Counted from the stretch's first letter, positions 20,078 through 28,600 are shown. The stretch is DNA of 64,000 bases from Variovorax paradoxus (GCA_016806145.1 CP063166.1:6386001-6450000); one strand, 5' to 3'. Numbers and translations are program-made. Notes: generated by a model not told the origin, from the sequence alone.

Positions 20078-20575
20078 TCATTCGGCGGCCGGGGTCTGGG
20101 CGGCTTCGGCGCGGGCGGCGCGGCGGCCTTGCAGGCGGGCTTCGGCGAGGTCGGCCTCGTGGCGGTCGCGCAGGGTCTTGGCCAGCGTGAAGGCCGAGCT
20201 GATCAGGAACAGCCAGCTCACGCCGAGGAAGGCCTTGTAGGTGTCGTTGACCTCCATGCGCAGCAGGCCCCAGCCGGTCAGCAGCATGGCGACGAAGAAG
20301 CTGCCCCAGACGACCAGCTTCCACATCGGCAGGTCGCGGCCGGCGGCATGCTGGTTGTCGCGCACGAACTTCGACAGCACGAAGGCGGTGCTCAGGCAGA
20401 ACACATAGCCCATCACCATGAAGGCCCGGTCCAGTGCCTCGCCCGGCAGCCAGCTCAGGCCGGTCGCGCAGAGGAAGACGGCGATCGCGAAGGACGCCCA
20501 GACCTGGAACTGCCAGGCCCGCGTGTCGCGCTGGACCGGGGCGTTGGTGATGGTGTTGGCTATGTGAGTTTGCAT
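20078..20575 (-). CDS. YiaA/YiaB-family inner membrane protein
   Basis: A 165-aa integral membrane protein with two repeated helical hairpins. The first runs WQFQVWASFAIAVFLCATGL to YVFCLSTAFVLSKFVRD; the second runs WKLVVWGSFFVAMLLTGWGL to WLFLISSAFTLAKTLRD. This internal duplication is the hallmark of the YiaAB domain. A charged cytoplasmic tail ends the protein. It is the first gene of a leftward operon, and a 19-bp site shared with the XRE regulator gene lies 96 bp upstream. Function is unknown; the E. coli homologues are uncharacterised inner-membrane proteins linked to stress in some reports. Confidence 0.85.
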   Translation of the reverse strand: MQTHIANTITNAPVQRDTRAWQFQVWASFAIAVFLCATGLSWLPGEALDRAFMVMGYVFCLSTAFVLSKFVRDNQHAAGRDLPMWKLVVWGSFFVAMLLTGWGLLRMEVNDTYKAFLGVSWLFLISSAFTLAKTLRDRHEADLAEARLQGRRAARAEAAQTPAAE

Positions 20576-20670
20576 GAGTGCCTCGCGGCGTAGTGAAGGT
20601 GGGCGGATGATGGTCCGCCCCCGCGCCGCGGGACTCGAATGATTCGACCGGTTCAGCGTTTCGGCTCCGG

Positions 20671-20689
20671 CGGTATCTCCAACGGATAC
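20671..20689. promoter_or_regulatory. Putative XRE-regulator operator R1 (yiaA operon)
   Basis: CGGTATCTCCAACGGATAC differs by one base in 19 from the site at 23745-23763 before the XRE gene. It is an imperfect inverted repeat (GGTATC-N7-GATAC). It lies 96 bp before the yiaA-like start codon. Regulation is inferred from near-identity and placement. Confidence 0.6.
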
Positions 20690-20713
20690 TTTTCGGGGTA
20701 TCTCGCCCCTCAA

Positions 20714-20740
20714 GAGAAAGGCCGCCCGAAGGCGGCCTGT
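20714..20740 (-). terminator. Intrinsic terminator-like hairpin upstream of the yiaA promoter
   Basis: AGGCCGCC (20721-20728) and GGCGGCCT (20733-20740) form a perfect 8-bp stem. Read leftward, the loop is TTCG and the stem is followed by TTTCTCTT. It lies just past the stop of the MFS-acyltransferase gene and should end that transcript before the yiaA promoter. Confidence 0.8.
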
Positions 20741-20760
20741 CCGTGCGTGCAGTCCCCGAC

Positions 20761-22701
20761 TCAGGGACTCAGCAGCCCGCCCACGCGCTGCTGCAGCAGC
20801 TCGGGCCGCACCTCGGCCGGCGCCACCGGGGCGCCGACGTTGAGGCCCACGCGGCTGAAGAAGCCGCGGCGGAAGGGCTTGACCATCGCCACCGGTTCGC
20901 CGCCGCGCAGCTCGATGCGGCTGAAGAACGAGCCCCAGAGGTTGGTCAGCGCCATCGGGATCACGGGCGGCTCGATGCCCTCGGCGCGCGCGCTGTCCAC
21001 GATCTTCATCACGCCGCCCCTGAAGGGCTGCAGCGCGCCGTCGCGCGTGATCGCGCCCTCGGGGAAGATGGCCAGCAGGTCGCCCTCGCGCAGCACGCCG
21101 AGCGCCTTGGCGAAGGCCGCCTCGTAGGCCGCCGGGTCCTCCTTCTGCGACGCGATCGGGATCGCCTTGGCGAGCTTGAACAGCCAGCCGAGCACCGGCA
21201 CCTTGAAGATGCGGTGGTCCATGATGAAGCGGATCGGCCGCGGGCTCGCGGCCATCAGCAGCACCGCGTCGATGAAGCTCACGTGGTTGCACACCAGCAC
21301 GGCCGGCCCCTCGACGGGGATGTGCTCGTCGCCCTGGATGTCGAAGCGGTAGACGAAGCGCGACAGCACCCAGGCCACGAAGCGCAGCAGGTACTCGGGC
21401 ACCAGCATGAAGATGTAGAAGGCCACCACCGCGTTGGCGATGCCGGTGAACAGGAAGATCTGCGGGATGGTGAAGCCCGCGCCCAGCAGCGCGCCCGCGA
21501 TGACCGAGCTGCCGATCATGAACAGGGCGTTGAGGATGTTGTTGGCCGCGATGATGCGCGCGCGGTGCGTGGGCTGGCTGCGCAGCTGGATCAGCGCGTA
21601 CATCGGCACGCTGTAGAGGCCCGCGAACAGCGACAGCAGCGCCAGGTCGGCCATCACGCGCCAGTGCGCGGCCTGGCGCAGGAAGGCGCCGAGCCCCATC
21701 TCCGGCACCGCGGGCAGGCCGCGCGCGGCGAAGTACAGGTCGATCGCGAACACGCTCATGCCGATGGCGCCCAGCGGCACCAGACCGATCTCGACCTGGC
21801 GCCGGCTCAGCGTCTCGCACAGCAGCGAGCCGACGCCGATGCCGATCGAGAACACCACCAGCAGCAGCGAGGCGACCTGCTCGTTGCCGTGCAGCACCTC
21901 CTTGGCGAAGCTCGGGAACTGGCTCAGGAACACGGCGCCGAAGAACCACATCCACGAGATGCCCAGCAGCGAGCGGAACACCACGATGTTCTCGTGCGCG
22001 AGCTTGAGGTTGCGCCAGGTCTCGCTGACCGGGTTCCAGTTGACGACCAGGCTCGGGTCGGTGGCCGGCGCGGGCGGGATCGCCTGGGCCACTGCGCGCC
22101 CGGCCAGCGCCAGGGCCACGCAGGCGACGGCCACGCTCAGGTGGCCGATCTGCGGCACCGCCACCAGCAGGCCGCCGGCCACCTGGCCCAGCAGGATCGC
22201 GATGAAGGTGCCCATCTCGACCATGCCGTTGCCGCCCGTGAGCTCGCGCGCGTCGAGCACCTGCGGCAGGTAGGCGAACTTGACCGGGCCGAACAGGGTG
22301 GAGTGCAGGCCCATGAGGAACACGCAGCCCAGCAGGATCACCGCGTCGGCGCGCACGAAGCCCCAGGCCGCGATCAGCATGATCGCGATCTCGAGGTTCT
22401 TGACGAAGCGGATCATCTTCGTCTTGTCGAACTTGTCGGTGAGCTGGCCCGCGGTGGCCGAGAACAGCAGGAACGGCAGGATGAACAGCGCCCCGATCGC
22501 CAGCCCCGCCATGGAGGGCTGCATCCAGCTGAGCTGCAGCTGGTAGGTCACCATCACGGTGAAGGCGAACTTGAACAGGTTGTCGTTCGCCGCGCCCGCG
22601 AACTGGGTCCAGAAGAAGGGCGCGAAACGCCGCTGGCCGAGCAGCGCGAACTGGTTGGCATGGGCATTCGCCTCGGACGGGGCAGCAGCGGGCGTGGTCA
22701 T
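20761..22701 (-). CDS. MFS transporter fused to 1-acyl-glycerol-3-phosphate acyltransferase (LplT-PlsC type)
   Basis: A 646-aa fusion. Residues 1-420 form a 12-helix MFS permease of the LplT type (FFWTQFAGAANDNLFKFAF, LFGPVKFAYLPQVL). Residues about 440-640 are a PlsC acyltransferase with NHVSFID (HX4D motif, near 470) and FPEGAITRDG (near 545). In E. coli, LplT flips lysophospholipids inward and Aas re-acylates them; here flippase and acyltransferase are one chain, without the Aas AMP-binding domain. It probably recycles lysophospholipids at the inner membrane. It is followed by a clear terminator and sits between two genes of membrane-lipid character. Confidence 0.88.
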   Translation of the reverse strand: MTTPAAAPSEANAHANQFALLGQRRFAPFFWTQFAGAANDNLFKFAFTVMVTYQLQLSWMQPSMAGLAIGALFILPFLLFSATAGQLTDKFDKTKMIRFVKNLEIAIMLIAAWGFVRADAVILLGCVFLMGLHSTLFGPVKFAYLPQVLDARELTGGNGMVEMGTFIAILLGQVAGGLLVAVPQIGHLSVAVACVALALAGRAVAQAIPPAPATDPSLVVNWNPVSETWRNLKLAHENIVVFRSLLGISWMWFFGAVFLSQFPSFAKEVLHGNEQVASLLLVVFSIGIGVGSLLCETLSRRQVEIGLVPLGAIGMSVFAIDLYFAARGLPAVPEMGLGAFLRQAAHWRVMADLALLSLFAGLYSVPMYALIQLRSQPTHRARIIAANNILNALFMIGSSVIAGALLGAGFTIPQIFLFTGIANAVVAFYIFMLVPEYLLRFVAWVLSRFVYRFDIQGDEHIPVEGPAVLVCNHVSFIDAVLLMAASPRPIRFIMDHRIFKVPVLGWLFKLAKAIPIASQKEDPAAYEAAFAKALGVLREGDLLAIFPEGAITRDGALQPFRGGVMKIVDSARAEGIEPPVIPMALTNLWGSFFSRIELRGGEPVAMVKPFRRGFFSRVGLNVGAPVAPAEVRPELLQQRVGGLLSP

Positions 22702-22771
22702 TCGGAAGCTTCTCCTCTTGGCGGCTCCGCGCGGCCTGCGCGGGGAAGGCTCGCGGGGCCGGGGGCTGTCG

Positions 22772-23629
22772 TCAGGCCGTCAGGGCGGCCGCGCCGGGAT
22801 TGTGCCGCAGGGCCACGGCGCGCCAGCCGCTGTCGAGCCGCTTGAGCGCGGCCAGCACCGGCAGCGCGGCCAGGGCGGCGCACAGGTGCTTGAGCGTGTG
22901 GCCCGAGATCACGCCGTGCGTGGCCTCGTAGATCGGCTGGTCGGCGAGTTCGAAGGCCTTGGCCAGCACGTAGGCCGCGATCACCCAGCCCAGGCGCAGG
23001 CCGACGGCGCCGGGCATCGGCCGCGACAGCGCCAGCGTGAGCACCAGCGCCATGCCGCCGAACTGCACCAGCGCCCAGGGCAGCACGTTGCCGGTCTCCT
23101 GCGCGATCTCGGCCGACAGCAGGCCGGTGGTGAGCACGAACCAGGCGGCCGGCCAGCCGGCGCGCTGGCTCACGCGCTCGCAGACCGCCACCCCGATCAG
23201 GCCGGCGAAGGCGACCGCCATGCCGGCGCGGTCGGCCGCCAGCCGCGGCGCGTCGGGCGCCAGGTGGTAGAAGGCCGAGCCGGCGGCGGTGGCGATCAGG
23301 CCGGCGAAGAACAGCCACGCGCAGTCGAGCGTGTTGTCGGGCGGATCGCTGGCCGGCGGCGCGAGCGGGAAGCCGGCCAGCGCCTCGTGGTGCGCGCGGT
23401 CGATGCGGTTGAGCCAGTACAGGCCCCAGCAGCCCATGAAGACGAAGGGCAGGTTGCTCAGCACGTCCATGGCGTTGGGCAGGCCGTGCCAGGCACGGGT
23501 GTCGGCGAACACCAGGGCGATCGCGACCTCGGCGGCCGGCAGCGCCGGGCCGACGATGCCGATCAGCAGCAGCAGGCCCAGGAAGAAGGCCAGGCCACGT
23601 TCGCGGCGTGTCAGGGAGTGGAGGAGCAT
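22772..23629 (-). CDS. Ceramidase-like (CREST superfamily) membrane hydrolase
   Basis: A 285-aa integral membrane protein with about seven helices. It has AGSAFYHLAPDAPRLAADRAG (Ser, His and Asp spaced as in the CREST superfamily), EIAQETGNVLPW, and a late GHTLKHL histidine pair. Together these resemble the zinc site of alkaline ceramidases and adiponectin-receptor-like hydrolases. Substrate unknown; an amide-linked lipid is plausible. The ATG at 23627-23629 follows CTCC on the plus strand (GGAG upstream of the start). It is divergent from the XRE regulator, and the operator at 23745 lies in the shared promoter region. It precedes the lipid-recycling fusion gene by 70 bp. Confidence 0.75.
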   Translation of the reverse strand: MLLHSLTRRERGLAFFLGLLLLIGIVGPALPAAEVAIALVFADTRAWHGLPNAMDVLSNLPFVFMGCWGLYWLNRIDRAHHEALAGFPLAPPASDPPDNTLDCAWLFFAGLIATAAGSAFYHLAPDAPRLAADRAGMAVAFAGLIGVAVCERVSQRAGWPAAWFVLTTGLLSAEIAQETGNVLPWALVQFGGMALVLTLALSRPMPGAVGLRLGWVIAAYVLAKAFELADQPIYEATHGVISGHTLKHLCAALAALPVLAALKRLDSGWRAVALRHNPGAAALTA

Positions 23630-23744
23630 GTCTGTTCTCGAAGTTGGGTGATGGCGGGATGGCCGATCGGTTGGCGGGCGGAATTTAGTTGCCAGCCTCT
23701 CCCCAGGCATCGAGAATCGATACGAGGCACTATTTCACACCCAT

Positions 23745-23763
23745 CGGTATCTCCAACCGATAC
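23745..23763. promoter_or_regulatory. Putative XRE-regulator operator R2 (regulator and ceramidase-like promoters)
   Basis: CGGTATCTCCAACCGATAC contains the inverted repeat GGTATC-N7-GATACC (23746-23764). It ends 23 bp before the XRE start codon, where binding would block transcription or translation of the regulator gene. It matches R1 at 18 of 19 bases. It is also 115 bp before the divergent ceramidase-like gene. Confidence 0.62.
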
Positions 23764-23786
23764 CCAACCGGAACCCCGCCACCTTC

Positions 23787-24521
23787 ATGAGCACCACCGT
23801 CGACCTCGTCCAGGCCCTCAAGAACGAACTCAAGAGCGCCCGCATGACCTACGCCGACCTGGCGCGCTCGCTCGACATGGCCGAGTCCAGCGTCAAGCGG
23901 ATGCTGGCCAAGAGCGACATGCCGCTGTCGCGCGTGGACGCCATCTGCCGCGCGCTGAAGATCGATTTCGCCGAGCTGGCGCGGCGCGTGGCCGACGCCC
24001 AGCCGCTGCTCAAGGAGCTGACGCACGAGCAGGAGAAGGCCGTGGTCAAGGACAAGAAGCTGCTGCTGGTTGCGATCAGCGTGCTGAGCCAGTGGACGCT
24101 GGAGCAGATCGTGACGGCCTACCGGATCAGCGAGGCCGAGTGCATCGGCTTCCTGGCCCAGCTCGACCGGATCGGGATCATCGAGCTGCGGCCGTTGAAC
24201 CGCTATCGCCTGAAGCTCGCCAAGACCTTCCGCTGGCGCCCGCACGGGCCGGTGATGGAGTTCTTCCGCGAGAACGTGGTGCTCGACTACTACCGCGGCG
24301 GCTTCGACGGCCCGGCCGAGGGCCTGCTGCTGGTGCACGGCTCGATCAGCCGTTCGCTGGCGCCGGCCTTCCTCGAGCGGCTGCAGCGCGTGGCGCAGGA
24401 CTTCGCGCAGCAGCACCAGACCGACCAGAAACTGTCGCCCAAGGACCGCGAGGGCTACACGCTGCTCCTGGGGATGCGCAACTGGGAGTTCGAGCTGTTC
24501 ACGCGGCTGCGGCGGGCCTGA
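23787..24521 (+). CDS. XRE-family transcriptional regulator with C-terminal sensory domain
   Basis: A 244-aa protein. Residues 5-65 form a helix-turn-helix of the XRE/Cro type (MTYADLARSLDMAESSVKRMLAKSDMP). Residues 75-244 are a larger all-alpha/beta domain, possibly for ligand binding or dimerisation, with WTLEQIVTAYRISEAECIGFLAQLDRIGIIE resembling a second winged helix. This build recurs in uncharacterised betaproteobacterial regulators. An inverted repeat overlaps its own promoter and is repeated before the yiaA operon, so it is likely an autoregulator controlling that operon and perhaps the divergent ceramidase-like gene (inference). It converges on pyrF across a palindromic repeat. Confidence 0.85.
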   Translation: MSTTVDLVQALKNELKSARMTYADLARSLDMAESSVKRMLAKSDMPLSRVDAICRALKIDFAELARRVADAQPLLKELTHEQEKAVVKDKKLLLVAISVLSQWTLEQIVTAYRISEAECIGFLAQLDRIGIIELRPLNRYRLKLAKTFRWRPHGPVMEFFRENVVLDYYRGGFDGPAEGLLLVHGSISRSLAPAFLERLQRVAQDFAQQHQTDQKLSPKDREGYTLLLGMRNWEFELFTRLRRA

Positions 24522-24547
24522 GAACGAGCGGAAGGACGCTCCCGCAC

Positions 24548-24606
24548 CGTTCAGGCTGAGCCTGTCGAAGCCCTGCGCGGCGCTTCGACAGGCTCAGCGT
24601 GAACGG
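24548..24606. repeat. REP-like palindromic repeat between convergent genes (copy B)
   Basis: GTTCAGGCTGAGCCTGTCGAAGC (from 24549) pairs with GCTTCGACAGGCTCAG and GTGAAC to 24604, giving a near-perfect long hairpin. It belongs to the same family as 7304-7387 and likewise lies between two convergent gene ends (XRE regulator and pyrF). Confidence 0.7.
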
Positions 24607-24615
24607 CTGGGGGTC

Positions 24616-25440
24616 TCAGGCCTTGGCGGCTTCGAGCGTGTCGCGCGTGGTCCGCGCCGCGGCGCGCGCGGCCTCGGCGAAATCGTCGCCCGACGAGGCA
24701 TAGATGATCGCGCGCGAGGAGTTCACGACGATCGGCGCGTCGGCGCGCCAGCCGGCGCGCACCGTGGCGACCGCGTCGCCGCCCTGGGCGCCGACGCCCG
24801 GGATCAGCAGCGGCACCGTCGGCGCCAGCGCGCGCACGCGCTCGATCTCGGCCGGGTAGGTGGCGCCGACCACGAGGCCGAGCTGGCCGTTGAGGTTCCA
24901 CGGGCCCTGCGCCAGCCGCGCCACGTGCTCGTAGAGGAAGGGCTGGCCTTCGACGCTCGCGAGCCGCTGGCCCTGCAGGTCGGAACCGCCGGGGTTGCTG
25001 GTGCGGCACAGCAGGAACGCGCCCTTGCCGTGGTGGCGCAGGTAGGGCTCGACCGAGTCGAAGCCCATGAAGGGCGAGAGCGTGACCGCGTCGGCGCCAT
25101 AGCGTTCGAAGGCCTCGATGGCGTACTGCTCGGCGGTGGAGCCGATGTCGCCGCGCTTGGCGTCGAGGATGGTCGGCACCTGGGGCGCGTTGCGGCGCAT
25201 GTGCTCCATGAGCTGCTCGAGCTGGTCCTCGGCGCGATGGGCCGCGAAGTAGGCGATCTGCGGCTTGAAGGCGATGGCGAGGTCGGCCGTGGCGTCGACG
25301 ATGCGGGCGCAGAAGTCGTAGATGCGGCGCGCGTCGCCCTTGAACTGCCCCGGGAACTTCGCCGGCTCCGGATCGAGCCCCACGCAGAGCAACGAACCGT
25401 TTGTTTGCTGCGCGGCGGCAAGCTTGTCGAGGAAAGTCAT
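24616..25440 (-). CDS. pyrF: Orotidine 5'-phosphate decarboxylase (long form)
   Basis: A 274-aa enzyme that decarboxylates OMP to UMP in pyrimidine synthesis. The family-defining [15 protein letters not shown] (Asp-x-Lys-x-x-Asp) lies near residue 93, with [13 protein letters not shown] at the start and GVGAQGGD in the phosphate-binding part. The 270-residue length fits the PyrF type-2 subfamily found in actinobacteria and many betaproteobacteria. It is the last gene of a leftward run beginning with the EamA permease and tsaB. Confidence 0.94.
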   Translation of the reverse strand: MTFLDKLAAAQQTNGSLLCVGLDPEPAKFPGQFKGDARRIYDFCARIVDATADLAIAFKPQIAYFAAHRAEDQLEQLMEHMRRNAPQVPTILDAKRGDIGSTAEQYAIEAFERYGADAVTLSPFMGFDSVEPYLRHHGKGAFLLCRTSNPGGSDLQGQRLASVEGQPFLYEHVARLAQGPWNLNGQLGLVVGATYPAEIERVRALAPTVPLLIPGVGAQGGDAVATVRAGWRADAPIVVNSSRAIIYASSGDDFAEAARAAARTTRDTLEAAKA

Positions 25441-25473
25441 GGGGGCGATTTTAAAGGGGGCCCCCGGCCCGGC

Positions 25474-26297
25474 TCAGCCCGCCTCGGGCTGCTGCGCGGC
25501 CGCCAGGCACAGGTCGGCCCAGGCGCGGCCCTTGTCGACCGGGTTGCGCAGCAGGTAGGCCGGGTGGTAGGTGGCGACCACCGGCACGCCCGCCAGCTGC
25601 GCCGCCTGGCCGACCCGGCCGCGCAGCTTGCCGAGCGGCTCGCCGCTTTGCATCAAGCCCTGCGCGGCCAGCGGACCCATGGCCAGCACCAGCCGGGGCG
25701 CGAGCGCCGCGGCGTGTTCGGCGAAGGCCTCGTCGAGCGCGCGCGGGCCGCCGGGCTGGCCCGAGGCCACGCCGCGGTGCAGGCGCATCAGGTGCACCGG
25801 CGTGCCGCCCTCGTGCAGCTTGAGCGCGCGCAGCATGTTGTCGAGCAGCCGGCCGGCATCGCCCGCGAAGGGCTCGCCGTGGCGGCCGTCGGCCTCGGGC
25901 GGCATGTCGGCCAGCACCAGCCAGCCGCCCTGCGGCGCGACGCCCTCGGCGGCGTCGGCATAGAGACGGCGCGGCGCCTCGACCAGCACGGCCGCGCCGT
26001 GGCCGGCCGGGACCGGCGCCGGGCGCGGCGGCGGCGCGGCCACGGGCGCGCGCGCGGCGGCCGGGCGCGCGGCGCGACCGGTTCGGGTTCGGGCGCGGGG
26101 TCGTCACGGGTGTCGTGGCGGGCGTCCGGCGGCGGCATGTCGACCGGCTCGGCCTCGTCCTCCACCACCGGCGCGGGCGCCACCGCCACGGGGACCTCGA
26201 CCACCTCGGGCACCGGCCACCAGACCTTCACGCCCATCTCGTCGAGCATCGCGCGCTGGCGCGCATCGAGCCGCAGGGTCTGCACGGCGGCGTTCAT
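25474..26297 (-). pseudogene. Frameshifted uracil-DNA glycosylase superfamily protein
   Basis: The start frame (ATG 26295-26297, MNAAVQTLRLDARQRAMLDE) encodes about 75 residues with an acidic Pro/Glu-rich linker. The glycosylase fold follows in another frame: LVLADMPPEADGRHGEPFAGDAGRLLDNM, LAMGPLAAQGLM and the C-terminal HPAYLLRNP. They join at the GC-alternating stretch 26040-26075, where one extra base gives a protein of about 274 aa. There is no family-4 iron-sulfur cysteine set, so it is a divergent UDG. A missing base in the sequence is the likely cause. Its ATG overlaps the rimI stop (ATGA). Confidence 0.72.
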
Positions 26298-26848
26298 CGC
26301 AACGCTCCCCAGGCACTGCCTGTTTCGTTGAGGCGCATGCTCATGACGATCGCGTCCTCGCGGCCGCCCTCGGCGCCCGGGTAGTAGCCCTTGCGCACGC
26401 CGACCGTGCGATAGCCCTGGCGCAGGTAGATGTCGAGCGCGCGCCGGTTGCTCTGGCGCACCTCGAGCCACAGCCACTGGGCGCCCTGGGCGCGCGACCA
26501 GCCGGTCAGCGCCTCGAGCATCAGCGGCGCCCAGCCCTGGCGCTGGAACGCTGGCGCCACGGTGATGTTGAGCAGGTGCACCTCGTCGACGCCCTTCATG
26601 GCCACGAAGTAGCCGATCAGCATCTCGCCGAGGCTGGTGACCGGAGAGAAGCGCGCCGCCTCGATGCCGGTGCCGGCGACCGGCGCCAGCAGGCACTGGC
26701 AGTGGTAGCCGACGGCGATCGAGTCGGTGAAGTTGGCGCGCGTCCAGGGATGGCTGTAGGCCGTCTGCTCGACGGCGCAGACGGCGTCGAGCCGCTCGAT
26801 GGTGAGCGGCTCGAGGCGGGCTTCCACGGGTTGCGGGAGGGCGCTCAT
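26294..26848 (-). CDS. rimI: Ribosomal-protein-alanine N-acetyltransferase RimI (GNAT)
   Basis: A 184-aa GNAT acetyltransferase, probably for the N-terminal alanine of ribosomal protein S18. The acetyl-CoA loop is VAPAFQRQGWAPLM near residue 100, followed by WLWLEVRQSNRRALDIYLRQGYRTVGVRKGYYP, the RimI signature. HPWTRANF near residue 33 is also typical. The sequence is slightly longer than E. coli RimI at both ends. It starts within the tsaB stop (ATGA), and tsaB-rimI is a widespread pair. Confidence 0.9.
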   Translation of the reverse strand: MSALPQPVEARLEPLTIERLDAVCAVEQTAYSHPWTRANFTDSIAVGYHCQCLLAPVAGTGIEAARFSPVTSLGEMLIGYFVAMKGVDEVHLLNITVAPAFQRQGWAPLMLEALTGWSRAQGAQWLWLEVRQSNRRALDIYLRQGYRTVGVRKGYYPGAEGGREDAIVMSMRLNETGSAWGALR

Positions 26849-27573
26849 GCGGTCGCGGGCGGTGTGTTGTGGTGGGCGGCGGCCGCCTTGATGGCGGCAC
26901 GTTCCTCGGTGGTTTGCGCCACTTTATCGCGAACGTAGAGCGGCCAGGCCTGCGCCGCGGGCACGGTGCGGCCTGCCGCCAACAGCGCGGGGGCCAGGCG
27001 CAGCAGGGCGGCGGCCGTGGGCAGCACGGCGTGGCGCGCGGCCGCGGCCGGCAGGCGCTCGCCGTAGGCGGCGAAGGCATTGCCGGCCAGCGCCCAGCCG
27101 GCGGGCACCGCGAGCGATTCGGGCGCCATCAGCAGCGGACCCTCGGCGCCGGCGGCGGGCTCGCCGAGCGGGCCATGGGCCTCGAAGTCGTAGCGCGCGG
27201 CGTAGATCTCCTCCATGCGCGCATCGAGCAGCGCCACCGTGCGCTGCGCGCCGAAGGCATGGCGCGCCTCCTCGGCCACGGCCAGCAGGGTGTCGACCGG
27301 CAGCAGCGGCACGCCCGAGCCGAGCGCCAGGCCCTGCGCCACCGCGCAGGCGGTGCGCAGCCCGGTGAACGAGCCCGGGCCGCGGCCGAAGGCGATGGCA
27401 TCGAGCTGCGCGAGCGCGAGGCCGGCCTCGGCCAGCAGCTGCTGGATCAGCGGGATCAGCGTGGCCGAGGACTGGGCGCCGCCCGCGCCCTCGTGGGTCC
27501 ACACGCGCTCGCCGCGGCGCACCGCGATCGACAGCTGCTCGGTGCTGGTGTCGAAGGCCAACACATCAGGCAT
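26845..27573 (-). CDS. tsaB: tRNA threonylcarbamoyladenosine biosynthesis protein TsaB
   Basis: A 242-aa ASKHA-fold protein that scaffolds TsaD in making t6A37 on tRNA. The N-terminus LAFDTSTEQLSIAV and GRGPGSFTGLRTACAVAQGLAL (near residues 65-85) are diagnostic. The threonylcarbamoyl-AMP synthase of the same pathway (Sua5 type) is encoded at 33475. It overlaps the EamA gene by 8 bp and rimI by 4 bp, so the three are almost certainly co-transcribed. Confidence 0.93.
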   Translation of the reverse strand: MPDVLAFDTSTEQLSIAVRRGERVWTHEGAGGAQSSATLIPLIQQLLAEAGLALAQLDAIAFGRGPGSFTGLRTACAVAQGLALGSGVPLLPVDTLLAVAEEARHAFGAQRTVALLDARMEEIYAARYDFEAHGPLGEPAAGAEGPLLMAPESLAVPAGWALAGNAFAAYGERLPAAAARHAVLPTAAALLRLAPALLAAGRTVPAAQAWPLYVRDKVAQTTEERAAIKAAAAHHNTPPATA

Positions 27574-28600
27574 CGCGACGCCCTCCCGCCACCGCGGCCA
27601 CGGCCGGCACCAGGCCGGCGGCGCGCGCGGGCGCCGGCTTCTGCACGCCGAACAGGATGCCGGCGGTCACCAGCAGCAGGCCGGCGATCAGGTTCCAGTA
27701 GAGCGGCTCGTCGAGCCACAGCACCGCGCCCAGCGCCGACAGGCCGGGCACCAGCGCCGTGATCATGGTGGTGCGCACCGGACCGAAGTGCTGGACCATC
27801 TTCGTGAAGGTGATGCCCGACACCACGACCGAGCCGATGCCCTGGAACAGCATCTGGAACGCCAGCTCGCCCCAGGGCGCGCTGCCGATGCGGCTCGCGA
27901 CCCAGCCGCCGGCCACCAGCAGGCTGTAGACCGGCACGTAGCTCAGCAGCGCGAACACGGTGATGGCGATGGTGGTGCGCACGGCGTCGAGGCCGTGGCG
28001 GCGCACCACGATGCTGTAGCAGGCCCAGCAGAAGGCCGCGCCCATGAACAGGAGGTCGCCCTTCCAGACCTCGCCGCCCTCGAAGGCATGCAGCAGGCTG
28101 CGCCCGCCCACCAGCAGGTCGCCCGCGACGATCAGCGCCAGCCCGAGCGCGCGCAGCGGCGTGATGCGGTCGCGCAGCACCAGCGCGGCCAGCAGGGTGG
28201 TCCACAGCGGCAGGCTGCCGGGCAGCAGCACCGCGGCATGGCTGGCCGGCGCGAAGAAGAAGCCGCAGTAGGCGCACACGGCATAGGCGACGCCGCCGGA
28301 CACGCCGGCCATGGCCGTGACGCGCAGCGACAGCGGCGACAGGCCGAAGAAGGAGGCCGCCGTCGGCGCACCACCGGCGCGGGCGCGCATCACGAGCCAC
28401 GCGCCCCACGGCACCAGCACCAGGCTGGCGCCGCAGATGCGCGCGAAGGCGATGTCGAACGGGGACAGCGAGCGGCCGGCCGAGGCGCGCGCGATGACGA
28501 TGAAGGCGGTCCACACCAGCACGGTGATCGCGGCCGCACCGATGCCGACGGTGCGGGGGGAGAGACGGGCAGGGGGAGACATCGGGGGCGCGGCGGGCAT
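27566..28600 (-). CDS. EamA-family (DMT) permease
   Basis: A 344-aa inner-membrane protein with ten hydrophobic helices in two EamA repeats, ending in a Pro/Ala-rich cytoplasmic tail. FDIAFARICGASLVLVPWG marks the first repeat and WGELAFQMLFQGIGSVVVSGITF the second. Such drug/metabolite transporters export amino acids, nucleosides or other metabolites; the substrate cannot be read from sequence. An alternative start lies six codons in (28582). It is the first gene of the tsaB-rimI-UDG run. Confidence 0.87.
   Translation of the reverse strand: MPAAPPMSPPARLSPRTVGIGAAAITVLVWTAFIVIARASAGRSLSPFDIAFARICGASLVLVPWGAWLVMRARAGGAPTAASFFGLSPLSLRVTAMAGVSGGVAYAVCAYCGFFFAPASHAAVLLPGSLPLWTTLLAALVLRDRITPLRALGLALIVAGDLLVGGRSLLHAFEGGEVWKGDLLFMGAAFCWACYSIVVRRHGLDAVRTTIAITVFALLSYVPVYSLLVAGGWVASRIGSAPWGELAFQMLFQGIGSVVVSGITFTKMVQHFGPVRTTMITALVPGLSALGAVLWLDEPLYWNLIAGLLLVTAGILFGVQKPAPARAAGLVPAVAAVAGGRRDA

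Noticed and set aside
20743..22845. 700-codon plus-strand frame opposite the MFS-acyltransferase gene
   Set aside because: Composition typical of antisense frames in GC-rich sequence (His, Arg, Gln, Asp repeats); the minus-strand gene has complete family motifs.
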